Assembly: GCA_031213475.1 (NCBI GenBank)
Contig: JARUPZ010000019.1
Span: forward strand, 10,136,698-10,200,697
Length of the DNA stretch: 64,000 nucleotides
From: Nereocystis luetkeana
Lineage: Eukaryota > Sar > Phaeophyceae > Laminariales > Laminariaceae
Reading direction: 5' to 3'
Both the position numbers and the translations under genes were made by a program. Of the stretch, positions 11,201-23,127 are shown in pieces. The stretch's first letter is position 1. Each line of letters begins with the position of its first letter. The notes beneath the pieces are model-generated. The model had not been told where the DNA came from. It saw only the letters and a list, made by a program, of their open reading frames with translations, and ran no database searches.

Positions 11201-14200
11201 TGATTTTCACGAGAATATTAGATTTTTTTAAACGCTTTACCTCATGTAGTTCCCCTCCCTTCCCTCCCTGTAATTGCTCCAGGAACGGCGCCATGTCATC
11301 CGCGAGCGAGGCTTCTTCAGTGAAGGATGGCTCTAGATCTGACTCTGAACCCTCACCCGTCTTCAGTGCGCTTCCGGCTGATGCGTTGGAACTCGCGTTC
11401 TTCTACGGCAAGAGTGTCCCAGGCACGAAAACGCTTCGCTTGAGTCATTCAGGCGTTTTTCGCATTTTTTTTTCAAGATGCAGCTAACCGTTGTCCAACC
11501 TATAGTAGAAGCGGTTGGTTTAATCGAGTCGATGCCTTCAGTTCTGGTGTGATTCACGTTGAGGATACAAGGAGTCTCTCGCCGTCGCAACGAAACGTGT
11601 CCGGGGATATCAGCGGAGGAAAATTGACGGAGAGTAGTCTTTCGACTTCGGTACCACTACGAGTATCGCATTTTCTATGAGTCCCAACATTCTGGGGTTC
11701 CGGCTGTTTGATTAGATTGCGGCGCCTGCACGGCAGTACCAGTAGCTTTCTTTCTCACGCTATGAATGCCTGGCCTTGCGCATGTTGAATCCGCACGTGG
11801 AAAATAAATCTACCAGGTCAGAAATACGACGTCGGTCCTTTTTTTCCAAGATGGGTCACCTCCATGGCCTGTGCGTTGATTTTCCACAGGTTGACAGTAA
11901 GGTCCTTCCCTCCGGCTGTAGCCAAGTAGTTTCCATCGCCGCTGACGGAGAGAGAGGAGATCTCGCCGGGGTGTGCAATTAGACCCATCATTTTGTGAGA
12001 GTCGCCATCAAAAGGCATCTGCACCTAATTTCATCGATTCGAGATGGTGGAGATGACGGCGTTGTACGAGTGAGGCACGAAGGAAAGGAAACCCCTGACG
12101 TCACGCTCAATTCTGCGAGGAGCACGAATACTGTTAGGACAGAAGGGGCCAGCCACACGTCGAAACCGCGCCGTGTTCGTTGGGCCATGTGTACGAGTGC
12201 CCAACTTGTCGTTTTGTTAGAGAGACATGTCCATTGGCTACGTACAGCACAAAATCATTCTTAAGGCAGATGTTTTCATGGCGTACGTGGTGAAGGTGGC
12301 GGCGGTAGCGCTCGGCGAAACAGCCATGAACGCCCTGCCATCAAATCCGTTTCGTGATTGATACTGGTGCACGAACTCATTGCAATCTGTCCTGTCAGCA
12401 CTTGTCGCATTTTGGTAATCGACGCCGGAGAGCGTCGACATACCACGTGCCACACCTACTGCAGAGGCGATGAATGCCCCCTGCGATCCCAACGACTCAC
12501 CAACCCAACCACCTTGTCCGCAGTGCCATACGCCACGAATTCGCTCGCTCGCGACTGGCCGTCTGCATGTATATGGTTGATCTGCTCCAAGCGGTTGATT
12601 GGGCCGCCAAATGTGGGCCCGAGCGTGGTTCTGCGGCAGCTTTTGTTGTCCGCATTCCATTGCTTCAGCTTGTATTCACTGTTCGCCGTCACCTGCTCCA
12701 CTCGGAGCACGTAATCAGCGGTTTGAAAAGTGTTTGTCAAGCCTTCTTGCAGCGATGCCCATTGTGCTCAAACAGGCGGAGGGGGGGGGTGGGAGTGGGG
12801 AGGTGTACTCGTAATACGGCACAGGTTCGAAGGCAAACATTATCATTACCAGACGGTCCTCGAAGTCGGAGCCTAGAAGTGGGTGCCACATCAGAGCTGT
12901 CGGTAGGCCGCTCTGCTCTATGCGCCGTGGTGCTTCTGCCATGAGGAGTCCAGTTTCCTACGTGCTCGGGATTATCGACGACATTCGGTGGAGTGGTCGG
13001 TTGGGACGTGAAAACGAGCGAATATCGTCATAGCAGATCACCATATCGCGACGAGCGTTGTCATGGAGAAAAGCTATTAATGATCTTCCTGAAGCACACG
13101 GTGGCAAAGGCGACCAGTGCCAGCAAGAGAGTGACAATCTTGGCCGAAACAACTGCTCATTGAGCCGTTGTAGGGTTGAGCTCCTCGCAAACCTAGTGTA
13201 GTGAAGAGTTTTTGCCTGTTTGCCGTCAAATCTAGCAGACAATGTTTCAGAGGATGACAGCCACATTTTAACTCGTTCTGCATGATTTTTGTCTTCGATT
13301 CAGCAATATCGTCCTTCATCGTTGCACGATTAACACCACCGGAGACTTGAGCTCCCGTAGCTCGCTCGCCTTTACCACAGTTATTTTCTCACCTGGTTAC
13401 TATCGAGGAGATTGTACTCCACGAGAGACCTGTCCTCGCCCACGCTAACAAGCGAGACTCGCCCATCCTCCCGAGTACCAAACTCCAACCCGGTTATAGA
13501 TCGCCCGTGGCTGCGGTGACGGCCCACGTACGTCCACATGTCTCGCAACTGCGCTCCTTCGTCCTGGTGGGGCCGACATGTGATGCGTACATGTATAACA
13601 TTGGCTTACAGATGGAACATTAGCGAGCTAAGCAAGGCGCAATTAATCCGAAATGAACCGAAAGACTCGGCCATTTGTTTTCAAAACGTCTTCGGGAACT
13701 TGGGCCTCTGTCGGATCTCGTTAGGAACTCTTTCAGCAGCTTGTTCCCACTCTCCTGTGGTTCGTGTTGTTTTTAGCGTTGGTTTCGACACTCCGCGTGC
13801 CTTCTGGCTTGGCCAAAATATTGAAATATTGCCATTTCGCACTATGTTAAAATGGGCGCCACCCATACGACGTTCTACATTCAACGGCGGCGTTGTGTTA
13901 CCAACTGCACCTTGTAGAATATAATCAGGGTTCTGACCGTGAAGGTCACCCCATCCACCACCATCGCCATGGTACCAGCAAGCGGGGGCCCACTACAATA
14001 TTTCGGTACAAAACACTTCCAAACCACTACGTGCGGTCTCAAATATGAGGATTACGCAAGCTGTGGTCGCCAAAATGCTTGACCGAAGATCGTATCTAGG
14101 ATTTCCTTACCTCCGGTGTTCTGCTGGACGATGGTTCTTCTGTGTCGGCCTGAGGCTGTGCGTCTACCATGGAGTGCTTGAAAAGAAGCACGTGGTTGTC

Positions 14201-17200
14201 CGTGTCACACGCAGCCACCTTGCCAAAAGGAAAACCGTCGGCTGCTTCAAGAAAAACTCTAAGATCGCACGACGAAATAAAAAGCTGCATAAAAATGATA
14301 CACGTATGTGAATAGCAGACAAACTTAATATATGATGTAGTTGTACTTTTAATCTAGAGCTAATGCCTTTGGAACCGTGTTGCGTTCGAAAAGGACACAT
14401 GAAAAACCCAGACAACATGCGGCTGCCTGCTCGAGCCCGGGTTATCCCTCAACCTAGTAAATTACGTTCGAAGGATAGAGACGTTTTGCTCGCCACGAAA
14501 AGTTCTTTAATTTTGTTTTATGGCGGGTAACTCTGACATTTGACCCGAACCCTTCCCACGATTCAAAGGGTTTGCATGCACCGACCAATTCGCCTTTTCC
14601 TTGCCCCTCCCCCCGAGCGCATGTAAGGTGAAAGGTGTCAGGGCTCACCGTTTCTCCGTCGGGGCTGAAGCGAATACTAGACAGCGGGGCCGGCGTATAG
14701 CGGAAGCTGGCCACTTCTTTAAGGTCCGACGAATCTACGATTTTGCACGCGCCAGAGTTGAAGCCAACGGCTAGCAGAGTGCCTTGAGGATGGAAGGCGC
14801 AGCATTGTGGACGCAGCCTAGCGGCGTCAAAGGAACGCATGATTACCAGAGCCTAGCCAAAGAGCAGACGGGAGGGGGGGGGGGAGTATGCGGGTGGAAA
14901 GGGACTGGGGTCACGTGGAGCTTCTTGAGCTATTCTCCGCGCCCCGTGCATGTTATGCAGTTTTCAAAGCACGGGCTGATGTCGGCGTAGGTCCTCATGC
15001 CAAAATTGTGCTGGTAAACCGTAACCACTTTTGAAATGCAGTACTCACTTCTCGTCAGTTGAAAAATAGATGACGTTGAGAGATTACAGGAAGCCAGCGG
15101 CAAAGTGCCATACCGGGGGTATTCATTATCCCCTGCCCTGTATTAAGTTGGAGCTGCACCCACTGTTTTGGGGAGAATTTTCAAAACACGGAATAGAGTG
15201 CTGCAGAAGGATCATTTTTTCATCGATACGAAGTATGAGGGTTAAACGTGACCGACCACGGCGCAACGCAACAAGATAACTTGCGTTCTTACCTTGAGGT
15301 TGTAATCCCATAAGTGAATGTCACCGGAGTCGCACAACACCACCAGCCGCGGCAGCAGTGGATGAGCCGCTACGCACGTTACCGACCCCACCATCCCCTG
15401 AAGCAAAACGGATCCCCTCCTGCCAACACACGGGTGTGACGGACGAGCACGGTTTGCCGGACATTCGTATCAAAATCACTACTATTAATAATAGCTTAAA
15501 ACACTACGTTGGGTGCGTCCAACTATGCCCCATATGCTGGACGTCGGGTATTCGCGGACGTCGGGTATTCGCCGACCCGTTGGACACTCCAAAAGATGCC
15601 CTCCCGAACAGGGGAAGGTTCTCCAAGCGATCAATTGAGAGCTCCGCAATGCTTTTTACTTGGAGGAAACGCGACTGTGCGCTTGCTGTACGTTTCGTCG
15701 ATGACTCGCGTTAACCCGCTCTTATAGACCTTGTCTAAGCAATACGTACCTTCTTTCTGGATCAAGCTCCTCAAACGCTGAAGCTTCGCAAGCGACTGCG
15801 TAGGCCCGGTTTGTGCCCACAACGAAGTCCGGCACTCGAAATGTGGGCTCGCTGTCCCCTTCGGGCCGCAGGGGGAGCTTTGCAGCAAACGACACAGAGG
15901 TTACCCCACCTGCCCCGAGGTCTTCGAACCAGGCCTGTGGATAACAACCAGTGGGGTGCGGGAGAATGATATAGGGTGTAGCATCTCTGTTGGTGGCGCA
16001 AGCTACCCCGGCTGTCAGTTGGTCACCGAGGGGCACACAATGTGCCAAAGCACACGACCACGCCCTGTCCCGCGCCCTAGATCCCAGAACACGGTGGGCG
16101 ACTCGATTTAACTGTTAAAAACATCGTTTTCAATCTACTGAAAACTTTGCCGTCAGCGTCGATCATCTTACAGCCTTGCATTGAGCACTCGTGATACCTA
16201 CCTGAGGTTGTGTCCCCTAGGAGGACACAGCAGTTCCCTTTCCTAGCCCCTTGCGTTCTTGAGGAGAAAAAAACGTTGTACGTACACGTTTCTCGTCGCG
16301 TCGTGCTGCACTCACCTCAACACGAAACTTGAGGTCGTAGAATCGCACTGCTCCGTCGTCACTGCCCACAACGACATACGTTTTACTCCCTCCACGCGTC
16401 CCCTCGCCTGCCGACCCCACGTCTGGAGCGCCGGTAGTAGATGTTGCTTCTTCGACACCGGCCGCCCAGCAGACGCCAGAGACAGTCCTCACGTGCGTTA
16501 TCGCCCCGTCGCAAAGTTTTAATACCTTTTATGCGATTTGTTGAGAGTGGATTGAGATGAGCATGTGCTAAATATCGGCAAATTCGGGCAGGCTGTTCAG
16601 GAACCGGGTCAAACCTCAAGGTCACGTCGGGAGGTGTCGAGCAACTGTGACCGGACCCGGTCCGTGATAATTTGACAACCTCCCGACCCGACCTAACCCG
16701 ACCCGATCAAACCCAACCCGTGTGATTTAGAAGCCTTCCTGACCCTAACCGCGGGTTGGGGTCTGACCAGTGAAGACCGCTGTAATTTAGTGATAGTTTC
16801 ACGATTTCCCTCGAAAACGCCGACCCGAATATTCGCGGAGTTGTGCTGTGTGTGGTTATTCTCGACGACATATATATGCTGTGCCCGGTTTCGTAGTCAA
16901 AGTCGGTAGGTACCTACAAAACAAGCATTCGTCTGGGTTTCGCACCTTCACCGCCTGTCGCTTCGGCTTGTTACAGAATAGTTGAGCGGCTTCTGCCACC
17001 GCATCATTGTCCGCTACGTTCCCATCGCCATTCATCCCTTTGGGAGTGTGCTGGTCCCACAGGACGACCTTGCACGAGGGGCAGCGGCAATCATTAAAAT
17101 ACAGACACCGCTTGGAGGGCGGGTGAGATAATTGTCTTCACCAGCTAAGCATTGGGCCGCGGTATTCAGATGGGTGCTATACTAACATTTTTTAGTATCG

Positions 17201-19732
17201 TTATAATCGTCTTGCTTGCCATTCGACAATCAACCAATGTGCAGCATGTGTCAATCGCAGAAAACGACGAGGGAACGAAACGTGAAGACCAATACGTAAA
17301 AACGCGCAGATTCTAAGTAAGATACGCCAAACCGTTTTGACGCGCACAAAGCCTCCTGAATTCCGCGCCCCTGTATCTTGCAGAGCGTGGATTCATAGGC
17401 AACGCAACGTCAGGCAGAGCATTCGAAAACATGAACAGCGTGGGCGAGAAATTCGACCCTCAGTTGTCAGGAATGCACGAGTGCATGGAATCGTGACCGG
17501 TAAGTACCGGCGACACCTGCACCCGGGGAAAATCGCAAGTAATAGCCGTGCACTTTTTTTGCACGAGCACGAGGACAACTCTATGTCGACGGAATCCGTG
17601 GAAAAGCGCTAGTGGGCGTGCACAATTTTCGTAAACTTTGTTCGGCTCACCTCGCCGATGGAGGTAGCGGTGATGGCCTGGCTTGTCCCCGATAGGAAGC
17701 AGCACGATGTGTACACTCCATTTCCCTATGGTGCGGGGGTGGATCCAGGATTTTGGATGCCGGTTAGAATGGAGAAACTGATGCCCGGGTATCGCGCAAT
17801 CCGCTTCGTACCTACTGCTGCAGTTGGACCCCGGCGCATGTATATCAGTACGTGCACAGATAGACATGCGAGTTTTCGAGGTTCCGAGGCAGTAAAAGCC
17901 ACGACAACGTCAAACTGACAGAAATAGAAGTCGAGCGCCTATTTGGCGTAGTGGCATGCACAGCTGGCATACCTTTCGGTTTTTTTTTTTGATCATCACT
18001 TTTACCTTCCAGCCTAACTCGTGGGAGGTTTTACCCTCGACGAGCTTCTGGGCAAGCCGTGGTCACAGGTGTCTACCCTTCTCCCCCCCGGTGCTTGCCT
18101 TTATTTTTTGTCGCGCATAGATAGGGCTAAGCATTCCCACTGCTCGTCGATTTTCATCGAATGTAGCTAACTCACGCCCTCGCGCTTTCCGCTAATCATT
18201 ATTTTTATGCAAGAAAAAGCCCCTTCGGAGCATGCACTCGACGAGACTTGAACCCACGAAATTGATCTTGACAGGCGCGCGGACCACCTACCAAGCCACC
18301 GGGGGTATAGAGCTTATTGACTATTTTACTGTTGTTCGTAGCGCCAGTCGTATAATATGAATATGATACTCGTACAAGACCAGACTTCATACGAGGTACG
18401 TAGCCGTCATCATTTTTAATAATTAGAAAGCTGCCGTACTGCTGTACGTACAACAGTACATTTATTTGTTTGTTGCAGGTAAGCGAATCTTTGATTTATC
18501 ATACGTAGCGTGCCTGCAGTTTGCAGCGCGAAACATGATCCTTGCCTTCTTGAAGTCGTGCCGCGATATTTTTGGGATGTACCCTCTTAGCCCGCCGTGC
18601 TCCCAGCCCCAAAACATCGTCTTATGCTCACCCGTTGAAATGATGTGGCGAACATCAGACTGGTTGAACTTCACCACCTGCAAGAATCAAGTTTCTACAA
18701 ATTTTTAAATATCAATTATCTCAGGTATCTTGCGTAACATACTGGCAAAAAACTCTGGAAATCCTAAAATCATCAAATCCAGGACAACACAGCAGTCAGC
18801 CTATTACAGCACACGATACGTACAAGGTACCTACCGGTATACTCGTAGTAGAGATGCTGTACGTACGTTTGGTGCACTGGGCATTGCGCATTGATTGAGC
18901 TATGTATCATACGTACACACACCTACCTGCACCGAAAAATCGAGCTCATACTGACAGATCGAGCATCGCTTACTCGTATGATACCTTCTGGATATCTGGC
19001 TCATCGATAACGCTGGTAAAGAGAGCCTCTTTCCTCGACGGGTGCGTCCATTCCCAGACACTGATCGTTTGCGGCTCAGTATCCTCGCCATCGCTTCCCG
19101 GCTGGCCTGGGTCACTCAAAGTCACGATGAACAAAGCGTCTGCAGAGATATCCATCGCTAGTACGCCATTCGAGTGCGGGTTGAATATGCTTTTGATTGG
19201 GGTACCCGACGCCGTGTCCCATACCACCATCATGCTGTCTTGGCCGGCATCTGCGGTGGCCACCCATTTTTTGTTGTGGCTCACCGCAACGGCGCAGATG
19301 GGATTGCAATGCCCCTGCCACCCGATAGAAAAATCCAACGAAAAAACGCAGCAAAAAAGCGGGACAGACATCATATTAGCATATTTCACGTTGACATAAA
19401 TAAGTAGAATCAAGATCCCGTTGGATCGCGATGGTACACAGCAGTACGTCCCATCCCCACTATAAATAGCATCCACAAGGGTACGATCAGGACAAATCAC
19501 TGCCGACTTGCGCAAGCACTGACTACAATAAGGCACCTACCTGTAAGAGTTCCTGAGTTCGCTTGGCATAGTCGTAGATGACGCCGGTGTGCGCCGCGAC
19601 GTAGAAGAGGGCCTCACGCCCATCTGCACACAAACTGTGCACGCCGTCTGCGATATCCTTGTTGAACCCGAACGCCCACGAGAGCGTCAGCGCATTTTCA
19701 GCCGCAGATTTGAGGGCACTCGAGGAACCCAT
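5217..19732 (-). CDS. CFAP251: CFAP251 (WDR66), ciliary WD40 protein, 21 exons
   Basis: This is a cilia- and flagella-associated WD40 protein. In other organisms it belongs to the calmodulin/spoke-associated complex at the base of radial spoke 3 on axonemal doublets. Exons in coding order: 19732-19541, 19314-18985, 18677-18546, 17725-17651, 17068-16946, 16525-16316, 15934-15750, 15419-15293, 14852-14649, 14284-14111, 13563-13393, 13369-13340, 12957-12850, 12692-12501, 12018-11860, 11330-11241, about 10414-10276 (edge uncertain by 2), 9820-9764, 9337-9260, 8851-8717 and 5384-5217. Phases agree at every junction, giving about 1,026 residues. Recalled family landmarks are matched in order: LTLSWAFGFN, KKWVATADAGQDSMMVVWD, VVGSDDGAVRFYD, RSLVEYNLL, LPTALMWHP, SCRRTTLGPTFGGPI, VPNIMRALGYYP, VNHRPVF, GERVSEEELAHCLE and FAEEVLGFE. 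The N-terminal part holds the WD40 propellers and the C-terminal part is EF-hand-like. The acidic N-terminal extension of animal orthologues is absent, unless an upstream exon was missed. Exon 3 uses a GC donor. The last intron is 3.3 kb. Confidence 0.93.
5845..6065. repeat. GACCCG minisatellite element, copy 1 (in CFAP251 last intron)
   Basis: The left part runs as CGGGTCGGGTT-type units. The right part runs as the complement (GACCCGACCCG) separated by GTGAGATTTTGAAAACCTCC-like spacers, so the two arms face each other. The block carries the core TGACCGGACCCG, shared with 16595-16790. It lies between CFAP251 exons 20 and 21. Confidence 0.75.
7070..7170 (-). repeat. Degenerate tRNA-like sequence, possible SINE head
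   Basis: On the minus strand a stretch reads like a tRNA: a D-arm region GGTCTACCCTAGTGGTTAG (A-box-like), then GGGGTTCGATTCTCC, a good T-arm with the B-box. The acceptor stem does not pair beyond about three bases and the anticodon arm is poor, so it is not called as a working tRNA. It lies within the long last intron of CFAP251. Confidence 0.4.
10735..11110 (-). repeat. Dispersed repeat family R1, copy 2 (in CFAP251 intron)
   Basis: The minus strand carries the same ordered landmarks as 2150-2510, from ACAAGGGGAATG through GGAAGTGGCCAC and CGCTTGGTGCAAGCAA to CCATGCATGACAT. It lacks the terminal C-tract. It sits between CFAP251 exons 16 and 17, in the same orientation as the gene, and splits no exon. 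Confidence 0.7.
16595..16790. repeat. GACCCG minisatellite element, copy 2 (in CFAP251 intron)
   Basis: It has the same architecture as 5845-6065. GGGTC-type sequence on the left faces GACCC-type sequence on the right, with the shared core TGTGACCGGACCCG followed by GTGATAATTTGACAACCTCC. It lies between CFAP251 exons 5 and 6, just upstream of exon 6 in transcript order. Confidence 0.7.
17980..18311 (-). mobile_element. tRNA-derived SINE, copy 1, with poly(A) tail
   Basis: Read on the minus strand, it starts with a tRNA-like head containing GTGGCTTGGTAGGTGG (A-box) and GTGGGTTCAAGTCTC (B-box), the internal RNA polymerase III promoter elements. A body of about 240 bases follows, ending in an A-tract (poly-T on the plus strand near 17981-17991). 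The same head, body and tail order recurs at 20367-20838. No clear target duplication was found. It lies in the CFAP251 intron between exons 3 and 4. Confidence 0.8.
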
Positions 19733-20366
19733 GCCCGCAAGTTCGCAGAAGCAACTGAGCTACCCCCCGTATTACAGCGGTGGGCACATACCCAGCCGAA
19801 GTCTGCCGGTGATAGATACCGATGATGACGACGCACTTCTGCGCAAAAAAAAACGAACAAAGCTGCATGTAAAATGCCTCCTTGCTGTTGGAACTCCTTT
19901 TTTTGCTGTGGGTGGGATTGCCTGGATGACGGATGACCTTTTGACCCCTTTACTCCACGTTGCGCCATGCACGACAAAGTTCACGGCTAGGATATTCTAC
20001 CACCAGGGGCGCCTTTCTTGGTGGAACGTCAAGGCATGAAAGAGAAAGCCACACGATGATGAGATCGTTCGTATGTTCGTTCATAACTCCAGCAAAGATC
20101 GTATCCACATCTCATGCGCTTCTTTCGATGCTGCTCCTCCTGTTGTTAGGCTGCCTGTGCTCTACTCATCAACATCCCGTTGCGCAAAGGTGAGCGTGGA
20201 AAATTAGATACATGTCCCAAAATACCCGATGCGATAACTTCGAGGGAGGGGTCTGCTGGTGTAGGGCAGTTAATTGCAGTGTGCATGGTTGTTGCCCATC
20301 TGAATTCTTCGTTGCCTGGTCGCGAATTCGAGTAGGATATTGGCTCTGACGCCCGAAGCTCGCCAT

Positions 20367-20838
20367 TTTTTTTTTATTCTTTTTATTTGTATTATTTTTT
20401 TATCATCACTTTTTCCAGCCTAACTCGTAGGAGGTTTTACCCTCGGCGATCTTCTGGAAAAGCCGTGGTCACAGGTGCCGTCCCTTCTCCCCCCCGGTAC
20501 GTGCCTTTAGTTTTTTGTCGCGCATAGGGTTCAGCATTCCCACTGCTCGTCGACTTTCATCCAATGTACAGTAGTAGCTAATTCACGCTCTCGCGCTTTC
20601 CGCTCCTCCTACGGGGACCATAGGTAACAGGACCTACCTATGGTATACATAAGAACCTATATGTTTAACCACTTTTACTAACAATATTTGGTCCTGTTAA
20701 CTATAGCCCCCCGTAATAATCAATTTTTCATGCAAGAAAAAGGCCCTACGAGCCTGCACTCACACAGTAAGACTTGAACACACGAATACATTGATCTTGA
20801 TAGGCACGCGGACCACCTACCAAGCCACCGGGGACGCT
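20367..20838 (-). mobile_element. tRNA-derived SINE, copy 2, interrupted by a MITE
   Basis: It has the same tRNA-like head (CCGGTGGCTTGGTAGGTGG and GTTCAAGTCT boxes), body and A-rich tail as 17980-18311. The body is interrupted at 20610-20715 by a MITE. Compared with copy 1, the target CGCTAATCA is opened with TA duplicated. Copy 2 shows more point differences in the head than copy 1. Confidence 0.8.
20610..20715 (+). mobile_element. MITE, copy 2, nested in a SINE
   Basis: About 106 bases, with TACGGGGACCATAGGTAA at the left and its near-complement TAACTATAGCCCCCCGTA at the right, flanked by TA. The AT-rich centre is shared with the other two copies. The uninterrupted SINE at 17980-18311 shows the empty-site structure, so insertion of this element is directly demonstrated. 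Confidence 0.88.
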
Positions 20839-20869
20839 GGCTAGTACACTATTAATAGCAGCAGCAGTT

Positions 20870-21210
20870 ATTAATAAGTTCGTCGGTAGTAGCAGCAGTA
20901 GTAGTAGTTGTAATAATAGTTGTTGTTTTGGTTGTTGTTTCGGTTTTTGTTGTTGTTGTTTTGGTCGTTGTTTTGGTTGTTGTTGTTGTTGTTGTTGTTG
21001 TTGTAGTTCGTTGTTGTTTTGTTGTTTTATTATTATTATTTCTCTTGCCATCCGACAATGTGCAGCATGATCTTCAACATGGATCACTCTATTGTTATTG
21101 TTGTTGCTGCCGTGTTGTTGTCGTTGTTGTTTTGTTGTTGCTATTGTTGTTGTTGTTGCTGTGTGGTTGGTGTTGGTCCTGTTGTTTTCGTTGTTGTTGC
21201 GTTAACCCAT
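20870..21210. repeat. GTT/GTA three-base repeat block
   Basis: Interrupted GTT units dominate the plus strand, with GTA and GCT variants and a non-repetitive island around 21045-21085. They produce artificial valine, leucine, glutamine and threonine runs in every frame, with no supported gene. Confidence 0.8.
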
Positions 21211-21528
21211 TGGTCCAATATATCAAAATATTGAGTCCGTGGTCACGGGGCAAACTCCGAAAACTGGAGCGGAATGCGAAGCGTCTCAAAAAAATATACT
21301 GTATATAAACCCAGACATACCAGGTACCTGGTACCCGGCAGACTACCCAAATATTATGCAAAACTCAGTCTCGTTTATGGTAGGATACTCCCACGTACTA
21401 CCTGGTATATACCTGGTTCTGGTACGCAGCTACCTGGTACAACAGAAGAGTACTCGTACAGTATAGGCCCGCCAATAAGAAAGTGCCCAATAAGGACATA
21501 CCTGGTAATGCTTAGAAAATTGGACTAT

Positions 21529-21631
21529 TACGGGGGACCATAGTTAATAGGACCTATGGTATACATAAAAACCTACATATTTAATCATTTTTACTAACAA
21601 TATTTGGTCCTATTAACTAGGGTCCCCCGTA
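21529..21631 (+). mobile_element. MITE, copy 3
   Basis: About 103 bases, starting TACGGGGGACCATAGTTAA and ending ACTAGGGTCCCCCGTA. It has the same AT-rich centre and orientation as copy 2 and the most intact terminal repeats of the three. No coding capacity. Confidence 0.87.
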
Positions 21632-22209
21632 ATACGATAAACGGCTCAGTGGTGAACTCTACACTAAATCCTATATAATAGCCTATGCTCAAGGTTGTTT
21701 GAAGATGGCGCCCCGATAAAATCTCAGGCTTGCTCAGATTGAGTGTTTCTTGTTGGAGCGCCCATACGGTACTCGTACTATTTACATTAATATTGATATT
21801 AATAGTAGTTCAAGGAAAGTGTTCTGGAATTCTTACTCCTCCCCCGCAGGACGGAAACGGTATCTATTGGAAAGTATAAGCTGGGCATTGGCGTGCCTCG
21901 CCCCAAAGCAGCTCTCGGCGAGGAAGATACACGGACGCTGGGGCGACATGAATCTCAACACCGTCAGCTACAAGGTGCACAGCCGTCGACTGCTTGCCCT
22001 GTACGAGGGGTCGGGTTTACAGGAACGCTCAGCACGCGAGATCAAGATCCAAAACACTACAAGTAGTTTAGGGCAAACAGCTGCAGTATATTAGTGCAAG
22101 TAGTCCAGTATTAATAGTACAGTAGTACAGTAGTATGCCGAAGTGTTAGTACCGCCGTAGTAGTACTAGGGATATAGTAGTAGTACAGTAGTTGTACCGT
22201 GGTAGTAAT

Positions 22210-23127
22210 AGTCAGTTTTTTTTGCGGGTCAGGTCAAACCTCACGGGTCGGATCGGGTCGGGTCAGCTCACCCGATCCGACCCGCGAAAAAATTGAGGTG
22301 TGTTGACTTGACCCGATCCGTCCCCCGAGACTTTGAAAGCCTTTTGACCCGACGCAACCCGACCCGCGAGAATTAAAAAACTATTGACCCGACCCGACCC
22401 GACCCGACCCGACCCGACCCGACCCGCGAGATTTCAAAACCTTCCGACCCGACCAGACCGGACCCGCCACCTTCCGACTGATCCGTAAGGCACGAGTTTC
22501 ATGCGGGTTGGGTCACATTAACCCGCGAGACCCTTTATCTTGACCCACGGGTTCGGCCCGTGCATATTGTGGGGACAACTCGTGCGTCGAGTGGTGCACC
22601 ACCCAGCGCACGAGCTGTCCCCATACGCTAGCGATAACTGGATTCCCCGGGAAATCCGACCATCCTCGACCTCCACAGATATGGCCCGTGGGTCGAACTT
22701 CAAAAATACTTCAATTTTCATTTTTGTGCCCCGCAGCGATATGTGGCCTGGCTGTAGTGGGTATGGATGGATACTGGCATGCGTGTATGGATTTGGCGGT
22801 GTTTTAATGTTTAAATATTATACCAAAGGACTATTACTGAGTATTGGTACAAAGGAAGCCTTTGGGCAGAGAGTGGGAAGTGTTTCAAGTTGTCGGGTCA
22901 GTGAGCCGGATACGCGGTCCCAATCCGCGGATCAGCAGAAAACAACTCGCGGGTCATGCTGGCCCGACCCGCGAGTGACCCGTTTCTCGTAGGTCATGGC
23001 TCGACCCAACCCGTGACCTTTTCATCACCTCTTGACACCGACTTGACCCGACCCTTGGGATTCAAAAGTTTCTTGACCTTAGCCGACCCGACGCGTGAGA
23101 TTTGAAAAACTCTTGACCTGACCTAAC
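22210..23127. repeat. GACCCG minisatellite, large block
   Basis: At 22215-22300 a GGGTCGGATCGGGTCGGGTC arm faces its complement across a few bases, a strong hairpin. Tandem GACCC units with spacers like CGCGAGATTTGAAAACC then fill most of 22300-22480 and 22890-23127. Between them, 22550-22880 is less repetitive. Inside it, GGGGACAACTCGTGCG (about 22571) is mirrored by CGCACGAGCTGTCCCC (about 22607), a short inverted repeat. Confidence 0.7.

Noticed and set aside
11140-11487. 115-codon plus-strand ORF with a start near a possible acceptor
   Set aside because: It lies opposite CFAP251 exon 16 (11330-11241), which matches the family (SLADDMAPFLEQLQGGKGG). The plus-strand frame has no such support.
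11363-11590. Minus-strand frame containing RTEGIDS, first considered as a CFAP251 exon
   Set aside because: The correct exon with EYFFYALLRTQGEDTT was found at about 10276-10414, in phase and with much longer similarity.
18230-18311. tRNA gene on the minus strand
   Set aside because: The box elements are present, but the sequence continues into a body and A-tail shared with a second copy, so it is a SINE head.
20852-21308. Open frames rich in valine, leucine, glutamine or threonine on both strands
   Set aside because: These are direct products of a GTT/GTA three-base repeat, with no protein-like sequence outside the runs.
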